The notes under the pieces are model-generated. The model did not search any database, was not told where the DNA came from, and saw nothing but the letters and a program-made list of their open reading frames with translations. The position numbers and the translations under genes were made by a program. A stretch of 64,000 nt of DNA from JACVRX01 sp963831385 (GTDB taxonomy: Bacteria > Actinomycetota > Actinomycetes > Jiangellales > Jiangellaceae): the NCBI GenBank assembly GCA_963831385.1, contig CAWHPW010000017.1, positions 90,943-154,942 of the forward strand, in the 5' to 3' direction. This document shows positions 20,751 through 30,919 of the stretch, piece after piece (within the stretch, counting starts at the first letter, position 1; each line of letters begins with the position of its first letter).

Positions 20751-22537
20751 CTAGTCGTTGATCGAGAAGTCGGTGAAGTCGAACCGCTCCGGGTTGCCGT
20801 TGGTGTCCACGACCTCGACCCCGTAGTCCACCTGCCAGGTCGTGGTCGGGGTCCAGCCGCGGGCCCGAACGTCGGCGAAGAACAAGGCCAGCGGCATGGT
20901 GCCGGACGGTCTGCGGGGTTACCGACAGGTAGGTGAGGATGCCGCCGTCACCGGAGCCGGACCGCCACACCTGGTACTGCTGGCCGCCGATGGTGGTGGT
21001 GCCGACCTGGTTGCCGGCCGGCCGCTGGCCCCAGTTCTCGGTCCAGATCATCAGCTCGTGGGAGAACCCGTCGCCGATCCAGATGTCGAAGGCGATGTTC
21101 CAGATGCATCCGGTGCAGTGCGGCCCGGTGGCCGCGAAGCGCGCCGACTGAGATGTGCGAGAGCGGGCAGTCGTCGTAGTCCCGGTGCACGTTCGGGTAG
21201 GTCTGCACCGACAGGTCGGAGTGGTCCGGGGTGTCCGAGACCAGGGACCAGTTGTCGTAGTCGCAGGCGGTGATGACGGAGTTGCCGCCCGCCGTGTCGT
21301 TCCAGTTGTTGTTATGGACGTAGTACTCCCCGCCGGACTCATCGGAGAACGTCCGACCGTCACCCTCGGGGATGGTGATCCCATCGGTGCATGTCCCCGA
21401 TGGTGGCGGCGGAGGAGGCGGCGGCGGAGGCGGTGGGGAGGATGGCGTTGGGGATGGTGTCGGCGTGCCGGCCGGCGATGTAGGCGTCGGGCTGGTTGTC
21501 GGGGTCGGTGTGGGGGTCGGTGTTGGGCTGGACGTCGCGGTGGGGCTGGCTGACTCCCCCCCCGTGCATGTCACGCTGACCACGGTGGCGCTCACAGTCT
21601 CGTACTCGAGAGCCAGCGGCGCGCACGAGACGTCCATGCCCTCGCCGGCGGCGACCGCAGTCGCCCCAGGCGGGATGGTGGCCTTGGGGGCTGGCCCAAC
21701 GGACAGCAGCCCGGCTACTGCGGCCCGTACGCGCCTGTCGCCCCAGGTCGATGGCGGGGTGACGCCCGACTCGGACGTGCTGACGGCCTGTGCGGTCTTC
21801 ATGTTTCGGTTGGTCAGGATGCCGACGCCCGTCGCACCGTCAGGCGGCGTCACGCGAGGTCGTCGTCCCTGCGCACCAAGGCTGTGCAGCCAGATCCCCC
21901 CGTCGACCCCCGGACCGGCAGGTGCGGTGAGTCCTGTCGCCGTGGCCGCCGACCGCAGCGGCGCCTGCGGGTCGATGCCCGTGAAAGCGAGGGTCATCAT
22001 GGAAACCCGGGCCGGCGCGCTGAGTGTAGCGACCGGCCGTGCCTCACCCGGGACCGCCATGCGCCACCACGTCGCCAGCCGCAGGCCTCGGGTGGAGTTC
22101 ACGGAGTCGTACGCCTTCGTCCAGCCGTTCATCGACACTGTTGACGACGCCGACGTGTGCACGGAGGCGATCAGGAGTGTCCCTGGAGTCGTGCCCGCGG
22201 GTAATGTCGTGCGTGCCGTCGTTGCCTTGGCCGCGGCGAACCTCTGAGCAGTTCCCACCCGGCGGACGCCGTATTCACAGGTCACCTTGACGTCAGATGC
22301 GCCCGCAGGGATCACCGTGATCTCTCGACCGGCGCATGCGACCATGTGCGAGCCGGTGCCGAAGGAGACAGTCCCGCTCGGATCGGAGATGTTGGCGGCG
22401 GAGCCCGTGAGCACCACCGAGAGCGTCGCAATGACCACAGCCAAGGCGGAGAACGTGCTGACAGTCCGAGGCCGCCGGCGGTCAGGTTTGGGCGCCGCAA
22501 ACCTTCGTCGGCGCTGTGCGTGATTTGCCTTCGTCAC
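20751..22537 (-). pseudogene. Secreted GH12-like (concanavalin-fold) protein with Pro/Thr linker, frameshifted
   Basis: Exported protein of about 590 residues. The leader (PDRRRPRTVS then a hydrophobic run ending VLTGSA) nearly matches that of the beta-helix protein at 6205, but Ser replaces the lipobox Cys. A jelly-roll-like region follows, then a Ser/Thr/Pro and poly-Pro linker (about 21390-21560). The C-terminal domain shows YYVHNNNWND, WNIAFDIWIGDGFSHELMIW, VGTTTIGGQQYQVW, ILTYLSVTPQ and WQVDYGVEVVDTNG, the pattern of glycoside hydrolase family 12 (beta-1,4-glucanases). ELMIW probably contains the nucleophile Glu. Frame changes near 21150 and 20900. GTG 22537 is the start shared with the homologous leader. 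It likely trims or remodels surface glycan. Confidence 0.65.
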
Positions 22538-23277
22538 GCCCTCACCCGAAACAACTCCTATCCCCCGAGCCAAGTCGACCGCGCCATCTTGCTGCCGCCC
22601 CGGGACCCTGTCAAGGGCGCCACGCGCCAACCATCAGGCGCCCGGATCGAGGCTCGGCGTGTCCGAGGGCCTCGACCTGACCCTTCGACGCCACCGTCGT
22701 GCGCCTGCTCGCGCCCGCGGTGATGCGGATATACGGCGGACAGAACTCGTGGGCGCCCACCGCGTTGGTGTCGCTGCACGCCCGCGTCTCTCGCGTGCCG
22801 CTGGAGCACAGGTCGGCGGTGACAAGTCCGCAACGAGCGGCGCTGGTCGCCAGTGAGGAACACCGATGCGGCAAAAATGCGACACCTGGATCTGTCCTGC
22901 TCGTGGGGTAGTCGGCGCTCCTGCTACTGCTGGGTTGCCGTCATCGGCCGGTGAGCCGGACGCGGGACGGCACCCTTCGCGAATGTCCTGAGCCAGGGAC
23001 AGATCGGAAAGTTGCGAGATAATTGATCCGGGTCGGCGACGCCTCGATGCTCCTCTGCAGCACCGCTGTCGATTGGACATGCAACCACTGGTGAGCCGAC
23101 CGTGCCGCGGATGGGGAACGCCGAGAATGGGCCTCCCAGTCGGTTCACACGTCGGACTGGGCCTCGACCCGTCCCTCCGCGACGCCTGCGGCCAACGCGG
23201 CGTGGTCGCTGGGGAGGAGCAGTACCGGCTGGCCGTCGCCTCCGCTCTGTACTCGCAGGCGTCCTCCGTCGCCAAGA
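22538..23277. other. No supported gene (about 740 bases)
   Basis: Between the GH12-like gene and the APS kinase gene, both on the minus strand. Several open frames exist on both strands but none has recognisable motifs, a good start signal or convincing composition. The stretch close to 22538 should hold the promoter of the secreted protein. Frameshifted remnants of a lost gene are possible. Confidence 0.5.
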
Positions 23278-24663
23278 TCAACGAGAAGGTGTTGTCCACT
23301 GGGGCGTCAGCCAGCCTTCGCGCTCCATATAGCCGACGATCAAGCCCACGGCGTCACCGACTGTCAGCGCGCTGGTGTCAATGCGGATGTCCGCGTCTTC
23401 GGGCACTTCATAGGGGTCGGAAATGCCGGTGAACTCGGGAATCAACCCTGCCCGGGCCTTGGCATAGAGGCCCTTGCGGTCGCGTTGCTCGCAGACGGCC
23501 AGCGGCGTCGAGACATGGACAAGCACGAAGTCGCCGTGCATCTCGACCATGCGCCTGACCTCCGATCGGGTACCCGCGAACGGCGCGATTGGGGCGCAGA
23601 GTGCGACGCCGCCATGGCGAGTCACCTCGCTTGCGACCCATCCGATCCGGAGCACGTTGAGATCGCGGTCAGCGCGGCTGAAGCCCAGACCGGACGACAA
23701 CAGCCGACGGGCCGCATCGCCGTCCACCAAGGTCACCGATCTGCCACGTTCGACCAGGGCGTCGACCAGTCCGCGGGCCAGGGTCGATTTCCCTGACCCG
23801 GAAAAGCCGGTGAAGAACACCGTCAAGCCGCGTTCTGTCCGCGGCGGGCGCCAGCGGCGCAGGACGGCCGCAACGTCAGCGGCCACGATTCCTTCCAAGG
23901 CACCCGGCGCGGCGTCAAGGGCGCTCGCGATCCGAGTCCATCCGGCGGGATCCGGAGCCACGTCGGAGTCGACGAGAGTGGCGCCTGCCGCAACGACGAA
24001 CTCCTCGGCTCCCGCAGGGGTGACGGTGTCGACCTCCGGCACGAGGGGCAACGGCACGAGCAATGGCGGCCCCGCAGGCGTTGCGAGCCGCGGCAAGGAA
24101 GCCCGGACTGCTCGGGCGAGGACCTCCGGCGGGAGTCCCGACTGGCCCGTGTCGGCCACGCATGGCAGCAGGAGAAGCCGAGCGCCTTGGCCAGCTGCCG
24201 CGGCGGCCAGGCGGCGCTCCTCGTCGACCGACAGGGGACGGCCGAGCACGACGGCGACAGCGGGCACGCCCGCCAGCTCCCGACGCACCTCGTCCGGCCA
24301 CCTCCGGAGTGCGCGGAACGGCCCGACGTGGAACGGTCGCAGCGCGCCGACCGTTCCGGCCACGACGACGTTGTCTCCGTTGTGACCGGCCGAGACCTTC
24401 TCGACGACGACGTCGGCGAGCGGCGTGCCCTCCTCGTCCGTGAGCACGAGATGGCCGGCCTCGGCCGAAGCGTCGCCGACGGCGAGCGGCACCTCGATTG
24501 TCAGCCCGGCAGCCGGTCCGAAGATCCCGGCGAGCAGCATCTCAACCTGGCCGAGCACTGCAGCTGAGGGCGCGTGAGAGGGCCAGGACGCCAGTTCCTG
24601 GGGAAGCGCGTCGCGTCCTGCTTGACCAGACCCCACCGTCGGACTGTCCCTTGGATCGACCAC
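23278..24663 (-). CDS. cysC: Adenylylsulfate kinase with an N-terminal extension (CysC-type)
   Basis: Intact 461-residue protein. The C-terminal 175 residues are APS kinase: P-loop GFSGSGKS (residues 286-293), VDGDAARRLLSSGLGFSRAD, CAPIAPFAGTR and KGLYAKARAG, ending in a region like FTGISDPYEVPEDADIRIDT. It phosphorylates APS to PAPS. The first ~270 residues form a separate domain containing GRPLSVDEERRLAAAAAGQG; it faintly recalls ATP-sulfurylase-type N-termini but I see no HxxH catalytic motif, so its role is open. GTG 24663 is chosen because the upstream part of the longer frame overlaps the mfd gene on the other strand. The start diverges from mfd with about 150 bases between. Confidence 0.85.
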   Translation of the reverse strand: MVDPRDSPTVGSGQAGRDALPQELASWPSHAPSAAVLGQVEMLLAGIFGPAAGLTIEVPLAVGDASAEAGHLVLTDEEGTPLADVVVEKVSAGHNGDNVVVAGTVGALRPFHVGPFRALRRWPDEVRRELAGVPAVAVVLGRPLSVDEERRLAAAAAGQGARLLLLPCVADTGQSGLPPEVLARAVRASLPRLATPAGPPLLVPLPLVPEVDTVTPAGAEEFVVAAGATLVDSDVAPDPAGWTRIASALDAAPGALEGIVAADVAAVLRRWRPPRTERGLTVFFTGFSGSGKSTLARGLVDALVERGRSVTLVDGDAARRLLSSGLGFSRADRDLNVLRIGWVASEVTRHGGVALCAPIAPFAGTRSEVRRMVEMHGDFVLVHVSTPLAVCEQRDRKGLYAKARAGLIPEFTGISDPYEVPEDADIRIDTSALTVGDAVGLIVGYMEREGWLTPQWTTPSR

Positions 24664-24811
24664 TCGGGAGCACCAGGCTAGTCGCGGAGTGAGGCGAGTC
24701 GACGAGTACGTGCGCTCAGGTGTCCGACCCGCGGCGTAACCTGGGTGGCACCCCCTACCCGCACCGGGTCGGGGGCGTCCGTGCGTGCCCAAACCGACCT
24801 GTGAAGGACCG

Positions 24812-27800
24812 ATGAGCCTTACCGGCCTGCTCCACGCATTGCTCGACGAGTCCGGCGACCCAGCCCTGCGCTCGGCCGCAGCCGACGCCCGGGCCGGTGC
24901 CGTCACAGCGCTGGATCTCACCGCCCCAGCTGCGCTGCGTCCGTTCGTCGTATCTGCTGTGGCGGACCGGGCAGTCGGAGCCGCCCGGCCCGTACTGGTG
25001 GTGACGGCCACCTCCCGCGAGGCGGAAGACCTGGTCGATGCGCTGCGCTGCCTTCTGCCGCCGGAGGCGGTTGCCGAGTATCCGTCCTGGGAGACCCTCC
25101 CGCACGAGCGCCTGTCCCCTCGCAGCGACACCGTGGGCCGACGGCTGGCCGTCCTGCGCCGGCTGGTGCACCCCGACGACGACGGCGACGAGGGCGCGGG
25201 TCCGATTCAGGTGGTGGTCGCCCCGGTGCGCAGCGTGCTGCAGCCGCAGGTGGCCGGGCTCGCGGAGCTCAAGCCGGTCCGGGTGCACGCCGGCGACGAC
25301 CTGGCCATCGACGACCTCGTGGAGCAGTTGGCGGCGGCCGCGTACACCCGGGTCGACCTGGTCGAGCGGCGCGGTGAGTTCGCCGTCCGCGGCGGGATCG
25401 TCGACGTGTTCCCGCCAACCGAGGAGCACCCGCTCCGGCTGGACTTCTGGGGCGACACCGTCGATGAGATCCAGTGGTTCAAGGTCGCCGACCAGCGTTC
25501 CCTGGAAACGGCAGAGCACGGACTGTGGGCACCGCCGTGTCGCGAGCTGCTGCTGACCGACGACGTGCGTTCGCGCGCTCAGGCTCTCGCCGAGCGTCAC
25601 CCGGAGCTCGCGGACCTGTTCGACAAGATCGCTGCCGGAATCGCCGTCGAGGGGATGGAGTCGCTGGCCCCGGTTCTCGTCGACGACATGGAGCTGCTGC
25701 TCGATCTGCTGCCGACCGGCACGCACGTCCTGGTCTGTGATCCAGAGCGGGTCCACACCCGGGCTCATGACCTGGTGGCGACCAGCCAGGAGTTCCTCGA
25801 GGCGTCCTGGGCCGCGGCAGCGGGCGGAGGGCGGGCGCCGATCGACCTCGGCGCCGCCGCGTATCGGAGCCTGGCCGACGTCCGGGCTCACGCCATCGGC
25901 CTCGGGCTGCCGTGGTGGGGAGTGAGCCCGTACGGCGGCGACGACGAGCTCCTCGACAGTGCCGACGGCGGCGTGCAGAGCCGCGCCGTGTCGGCGCGAC
26001 CGGCAGATTCGTACCGGGGCGACACGCAACGAGCCGTCGCCGACCTCAAGGGTTGGCTTGCCGACCACCGGCGGGTGGTCGTCGTCACGGGCGGACACGG
26101 CACCGCTGAGCGGGTCGGAGAAGTCCTGGCCGATGCCGACGTCCCGAACCGGCTCGTCGACCAGATCGAAACGGCACCGGATCCCGGCGTGGTCCACGTC
26201 AGCACCGGCGCGCTGGCCCACGGCTTCGTCGCCGACGCCGCGCGGCTGGTCGTCCTCACCGAGGACGACATCACCGGGCAGCGGGCGTCGACCAAAGACA
26301 TGCGGCGGTTGCCCAGCCGGCGACGTAACCAGGTCGACCCGCTGCAGTTGCGGCCCGGTGACCACGTCGTGCACGACCAGCACGGCGTCGGCCGGTACGT
26401 CGAGATGACCAGCCGCACCGTGGCGGGAGCAACCCGCGAGTATCTGGTGATCGAGTACGCCCCGTCGCGTCGCGGGCAGCCGCCCGACCGGCTGTATGTC
26501 CCGACCGACCAGCTCGACCAGGTCACCCGGTACGTCGGGGGAGACTCCCCCTCGCTGGACCGGATCGGCGGATCCGACTGGGCCAGGCGCAAGGGACGGG
26601 CCCGCAAGGCCGTCCGCGAGATCGCCGCCGAGCTGATCCGGCTCTACGCGGCCCGGCAGGCGGCGCCGGGCTATGCGTTCGGCCCGGATACCCCGTGGCA
26701 GCGCGAGCTCGAGGACGCGTTTGCATACGTCGAGACACCCGATCAGCTCACGGTCATCGACGACGTCAAGCGCGACATGGAGCGCTCGGTGCCGATGGAC
26801 CGGGTGATTGCCGGCGACGTCGGGTACGGCAAGACCGAGATTGCCGTGCGCGCCGCGTTCAAGGCCGTGCAGGACGGCAAGCAGGTTGGCGTACTGGTGC
26901 CCACGACCCTGCTGGTGTCACAGCACTACGACACCTTCTCCGAGCGCTACGCGCAGTTCCCGGTAATCGTGCGGCCGTTGTCCCGGTTCCAGTCCGACCG
27001 GGAGGCGGCCGACACGCTGCGCGGGCTGGCGGAGGGCTCCGTCGACGTCGTCATCGGTACCCACCGTCTGCTCACCGGTGACGTCCGGTTCAAGGACCTC
27101 GGTCTGCTGGTGGTCGACGAGGAGCAGCGCTTCGGCGTCGAGCACAAGGAGAAGCTCAAGCAGCTGCGCACCGACGTCGACGTTCTGACCATGTCGGCCA
27201 CGCCCATCCCGCGGACGCTGGAGATGTCGATCACCGGGATCCGGGACATGTCGACGATCACCACGCCTCCCGAGGAGCGGCATCCAGTCCTCACCTATGT
27301 CGGCGCGTATGAAGAGAAGCAGATCGGCGCGGCGATCCGCCGCGAGCTCATGCGCGACGGTCAGGTGTTCTTCGTGCACAACCGGGTCGAGACGATCGAG
27401 AAGGCCGCCTCTCGGCTGCGCGAGCTGGTCCCCGAGGCGCGGATCGTGACCGCGCACGGACAGCTGGCCGAGCACACGCTCGAGCAGGTGATCGCTGGTT
27501 TCTGGGAGCGGGAAGCGGACGTTTTGGTCTGCACGACGATCGTCGAGACCGGCCTGGACATCTCCAACGCGAACACGCTCATCGTCGACCGGCCGGACCG
27601 GCTCGGGCTGGCCCAGCTACACCAGCTCCGCGGCCGGGTGGGTCGGGGCCGCGAGCGGGCGTATGCCTATTTCCTGTACCCACCGGAGATTCCGCTGACG
27701 GAGGAGGCGCACGAGCGGCTGGCGACCATCGCGACCCATTCGGAGCTCGGCGCGGGCATGCAGGTGGCGATGAAGGATCTGGAGATCCGCGGTGCTGGCA

Positions 27801-28387
27801 ACCTGCTCGGCGGCGAGCAGTCCGGGCACATCGCCGACGTCGGCTTCGACCTCTACGTACGCCTCGTCGGCGAGGCCGTAGCCGAGTACCGCGGCGACGG
27901 GGGCCCAGCCACCCCCGAGGTCCGGGTGGAACTGCCGGTCGATGCGTATCTACCGCACGAATACATCTCCAGCGAGCGGCTACGGCTCGAGGCGTACCGG
28001 CGGCTGTCCGAGGCACTCACCGATGCCGACGTCGACGCGGTGGCCGAGGAGCTCGACGACCGGTACGGCGAACCGCCGCGTCCGGTGCGCAACTTGCTGG
28101 AGGTCGCCCGGTTCCGGGCGCACGCCCGCGCGGCCGATCTGCGGGAGGTGACCCTGCAGAGCCGGCACGTCCGCTTCGGGCCGGTCTCGCTGCGGGATTG
28201 GCAGCGGGTTCGGCTGGACCGGCTCTATCCCGGCACGCTGGTGAAAGAAGCCGTCGGCACCATCCTGGTTCCCCGCCCGACCACCGCATTGGTCGGAGGA
28301 ACGCCGATTCGCGACCTCGAGCTGCTGGAGTGGGCTCGCGGTGTCGTCGACGCCGTCTTGTTGCAGGCGCCGGCCTCGGTGGCGTGA
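24812..28387 (+). CDS. mfd: Transcription-repair coupling factor Mfd
   Basis: Intact 1191-residue protein of normal family length. Order of parts: UvrB-like N-terminal module, CarD-like RNA-polymerase-interacting domain near residues 505-575 (LRPGDHVVHDQHGVGRYV), then the RecG-like translocase with Walker A GDVGYGKTE (about 668-676), DEEQ box (about 767-770), SATPIPRTL, and the helicase C-terminal segment QLRGRVGRGRERAYAYF, followed by the TRCF domain. It removes RNA polymerase stalled at lesions and recruits UvrA. I chose ATG 24812 over the upstream GTG because gaaggacc just before it makes a good ribosome-binding site. No frameshift is seen in 3.6 kb, in contrast to neighbouring regions. 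Confidence 0.97.
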   Translation: MSLTGLLHALLDESGDPALRSAAADARAGAVTALDLTAPAALRPFVVSAVADRAVGAARPVLVVTATSREAEDLVDALRCLLPPEAVAEYPSWETLPHERLSPRSDTVGRRLAVLRRLVHPDDDGDEGAGPIQVVVAPVRSVLQPQVAGLAELKPVRVHAGDDLAIDDLVEQLAAAAYTRVDLVERRGEFAVRGGIVDVFPPTEEHPLRLDFWGDTVDEIQWFKVADQRSLETAEHGLWAPPCRELLLTDDVRSRAQALAERHPELADLFDKIAAGIAVEGMESLAPVLVDDMELLLDLLPTGTHVLVCDPERVHTRAHDLVATSQEFLEASWAAAAGGGRAPIDLGAAAYRSLADVRAHAIGLGLPWWGVSPYGGDDELLDSADGGVQSRAVSARPADSYRGDTQRAVADLKGWLADHRRVVVVTGGHGTAERVGEVLADADVPNRLVDQIETAPDPGVVHVSTGALAHGFVADAARLVVLTEDDITGQRASTKDMRRLPSRRRNQVDPLQLRPGDHVVHDQHGVGRYVEMTSRTVAGATREYLVIEYAPSRRGQPPDRLYVPTDQLDQVTRYVGGDSPSLDRIGGSDWARRKGRARKAVREIAAELIRLYAARQAAPGYAFGPDTPWQRELEDAFAYVETPDQLTVIDDVKRDMERSVPMDRVIAGDVGYGKTEIAVRAAFKAVQDGKQVGVLVPTTLLVSQHYDTFSERYAQFPVIVRPLSRFQSDREAADTLRGLAEGSVDVVIGTHRLLTGDVRFKDLGLLVVDEEQRFGVEHKEKLKQLRTDVDVLTMSATPIPRTLEMSITGIRDMSTITTPPEERHPVLTYVGAYEEKQIGAAIRRELMRDGQVFFVHNRVETIEKAASRLRELVPEARIVTAHGQLAEHTLEQVIAGFWEREADVLVCTTIVETGLDISNANTLIVDRPDRLGLAQLHQLRGRVGRGRERAYAYFLYPPEIPLTEEAHERLATIATHSELGAGMQVAMKDLEIRGAGNLLGGEQSGHIADVGFDLYVRLVGEAVAEYRGDGGPATPEVRVELPVDAYLPHEYISSERLRLEAYRRLSEALTDADVDAVAEELDDRYGEPPRPVRNLLEVARFRAHARAADLREVTLQSRHVRFGPVSLRDWQRVRLDRLYPGTLVKEAVGTILVPRPTTALVGGTPIRDLELLEWARGVVDAVLLQAPASVA

Positions 28388-28395
28388 TCGGGTCG

Positions 28396-28417
28396 ACTCC
28401 GTGCTCCAGCACGGGGT
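28396..28417 (+). terminator. Candidate hairpin terminator after mfd
   Basis: Stem CCGTGC (28399-28404), loop tcca, stem GCACGG (28409-28414), extendable by three more pairs outward (one G-T wobble). It lies 8 bases after the mfd stop. There is no T tract, which is common for actinobacterial terminators, so function is uncertain. Confidence 0.45.
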
Positions 28418-28496
28418 GCAGCCGTCCATACCGTCAAGTGGAATCCGGAAACCCAGCCGACGTCGTTGCCGAATCGTGACCCAAACGAACTTGAAG

Positions 28497-28532
28497 GAGA
28501 CTTTCCAGTAGTGGTTTCCATTGGAAAGACTC
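28497..28532. promoter_or_regulatory. Inverted repeat upstream of the sugar ABC operon
   Basis: CTTTCCA (28501-28507) is mirrored by TGGAAAG (28522-28528); outward, GAG (28497-28499) pairs with CTC (28530-28532) across one mismatch. The arms are 14 bases apart in a locally AT-richer stretch 40-75 bases before the substrate-binding protein start. Candidate operator for a repressor of the sugar importer; the regulator type cannot be assigned. Confidence 0.4.
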
Positions 28533-28573
28533 ATATCAGTTCAATTCCGAGCACGTCTCCGAAAGGACCGACC

Positions 28574-29871
28574 GTGAAGAAAGCCCGCTTCCTCGCCGTC
28601 GGCATCGCTGCGGCGCTCGCCCTCGCCGCGTGCGGCGACGACAGCACGAGCGACGAGCCGGCGGCAGACGAGTCCGCCGCCGCGCCCGAGCCGGCCGACA
28701 TCCGGGTCTGGCTCAACGGCACGGATACCCCGCAGGAGATGCGGGACTGGCTGAAGACGGACGTTCGAGGACGGCGAACCCCGGTTCCACCCTGACCATC
28801 GAGGAGCAGGAGTGGGAGGGCCTGGTCGAGCGCCTGACCACATCGCTGTCCAGCGAGGACGAGACGCCGGACGTCGTCGAGGTCGGCAACACGCAGGCGC
28901 CGACGTTCACCGACGGCCGGCGCGTTCTCCGACCTCACCGACAAGTGGACGAGCTCGGCGGCGACGACCTGCTGCCGGGCTTCGTCGAGGCCGGCTCGTC
29001 GACGGCAAGACGTACGCAGTGCCGTACTACGCGGGCTCGCAAGTACGTCTTCTACCGCAAGGACCTGTTCGAGAAGGCCGGCCTCGAGGTGCCGACCACG
29101 ATGGACGAGTTCGTCGACGCCGCGATCGCCCTGAAGAGGCCGACACCGCGAGCCGTGCCGAACTTCTCCGGCTTCTGGTTCCCCGGCCAGGACTGGCGCA
29201 ACGGCGTGGCGTTCGTCTGGGACGCCGGCGGCGACTCGCGGTCGCAGGACGGCGACGAGTGGAACGGCGCGCTGTCCACCCCCGAGTCCGTCGAGGGCCT
29301 GACGATGGTCCAGCAGCTGTTCACCGAGGCGTCCGGCGCCGCCAAGGACGGCAACGAGGCCGACCCGCAGGTGCCGTTCTGCGCCGGCGAGATCGGGATG
29401 CTCTCCGCGCCCGGCTGGGTCCGCGGGATGCATCGACAACGCCGACATCGGCTGCCCGGACATGATGGCGAACGTCGGCGTGTTCGCCCTGCCCGGCGGC
29501 GACGGCGAGCCCGGCGCCGGTGCTGCTCGGTGGATCCAACATCGCCGTGTCGGCAAAGTCGCAGAACCAGGAACTGGCCTAGCAGGCCCTCGAAGCTCAT
29601 GCTCACCGACGAGTACCAGACGATCATGGCCGAGACCGGGCTGACCCCGGCCAAGACCTCGCTGGCGTCGCAGCTCGGTGACCGACGAGTTCGCCCAGGC
29701 CACGCATCGAGGCGGCCTCCAACGCCAAGCTCACCCCGCCGCCGCGAACTGGGCCGCGGTCGAGGGCAGCCGGGTCCTGGAGGACCTGTTCGTCGCCATC
29801 GCCAACGGCGGCGACGTCGCAGCAGCTCGCCGAAGACGCCGACGACGAAGATCACCGAACAGCTCAACTGA
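28574..29871 (+). pseudogene. Sugar ABC transporter substrate-binding lipoprotein, frameshifted
   Basis: GTG 28574 (after gaaaggacc) starts VKKARFLAVGIAAALALAAC, a lipoprotein signal with lipobox LAAC. The mature part has IRVWLNGTDTPQEM, EEQEWEGLVERLTT, DVVEVGNTQAPTFT, KYVFYRKDLFEKAGLEVPTT, FWFPGQDWRNGVAF and CAGEIGMLSAPGWV, all typical of family 1 (MalE/NgcE-like) binding proteins. Length about 430 residues after repair. At least six frame changes occur between 28760 and 29830, usually short distances apart, consistent with poor sequence quality. With the two permeases it forms a CUT1-type importer; no ATPase gene follows, as is common in actinobacteria that share an MsiK-type ATPase. Confidence 0.75.
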
Positions 29872-29963
29872 GTTCGCGTCGAGCACGACAGCGGCCGGGG
29901 ACGGTTCCACACTGGTCGCCGTCCCCGGCCGCAACCACGACCACCTGGACTGAGAGGCGCGGC

Positions 29964-30919
29964 ATGGTCGCGATGACCTCGCCGGCGACACTGCCGCCGG
30001 ACGCAGCTCAGAGAGCACCGAGAAGGCGTGGCTCCCGGCTCCCGTACGCGCTGCTGGTCCCGTCGGTTGTGATCTTGCTGCTGGCGGCTCGGCTATCCAC
30101 TCGGCCGTCAGCTCGTGATGTCGATGCAGGAGTACGGCCTGGCCCAGCAGTTCGGCCAGCCGGCCGAATGGGTCGGGCTCGCCAACTACGTCGAACTTGT
30201 CACCGACCCGTACCTGTGGGCGGTGGTCGCCCGGTCGATCGTGTTCTGCCTGGTGAACGCCGCGCTGACGATGGCCATCGGGGTCGCCATCGCGGTCCTG
30301 ATGACCCAGCTGTCGACCGCGACCCGGCTGATCCTGCAGATCGGTCTGCTGCTCGCGTGGGCGATGCCGGTCCTGGCCTCACTCACCGTCTGGCAGTGGC
30401 TGTTCGACACCCAGTACGGCGTCGATCAACTGGGTGCTGTCTAACGTGCTCGGGCTCGAGCAGTTCGCCGGCCGACTCGTGGCTGATCAACCCGCTGTCG
30501 TTCTACTTCGTCGCGACCGTGATCATCGTCTGGATGAGCGTGCCGTTCGTCGCGTTCAGCGTGTACGCGGGGCTCACCCAGGTGCCCACCGACATTCTCG
30601 AGGCGGCCCAGATCGACGGCGCGAGCGGCTGGCAGCGGTTCCGGCGCGATCATCGGTCCCGATGATCAAGCCGGTGCTGATGATCGTCGGCCTGCTGCAG
30701 ATCATCTGGGATCTGCGGGTGTTCACCCAGATCTACGTGCTGCAGGACGCGGGCGGCATGGCTCGCGAGACCAACCTGATCGGGACCTACATCTACCGGC
30801 TCGGGATCGGTGAGGGGCAGTTCGGGCTGGCGGCAGCGGCGTCCTGGTTCATCCTGGCGCTGACGGTCGCGGTGAGCTTCTTCTACGTCCGGGTCCTGCT
30901 GCGCGAGGCGCAATCGTGA
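29964..30919 (+). pseudogene. Sugar ABC transporter permease 1, frameshifted
   Basis: Membrane permease with RGSRLPYALLVPSVVILLL at the start, GLANYVELVTDPYLWAVVAR, IGLLLAWAMPVLASLTVWQW, then ATVIIVWMSVPFVAFSVYAG, QVPTDILEAAQIDGASGWQR (the EAA loop that contacts the ATPase) and SFFYVRVLL at the end. MalF/LacF-like. Three or four frame changes. Begins 92 bases after the binding-protein stop; its stop overlaps the GTG of the next permease (GTGA, 30916-30919). Confidence 0.8.

Noticed and set aside
21372..22247. Plus-strand 291-residue frame with poly-Gly
   Set aside because: It is the antisense of the Pro-rich linker and N-terminal domain of the secreted GH12-like protein.
24664..25131. N-terminal extension of the APS kinase frame
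   Set aside because: It runs into the start of mfd on the other strand; the GTG at 24663 gives a sensible start and the extension looks like shadow sequence.
24755..26383. A 542-residue minus-strand open frame opposite mfd
   Set aside because: Mfd on the plus strand is complete with all motifs; the antisense frame is a codon-bias shadow.
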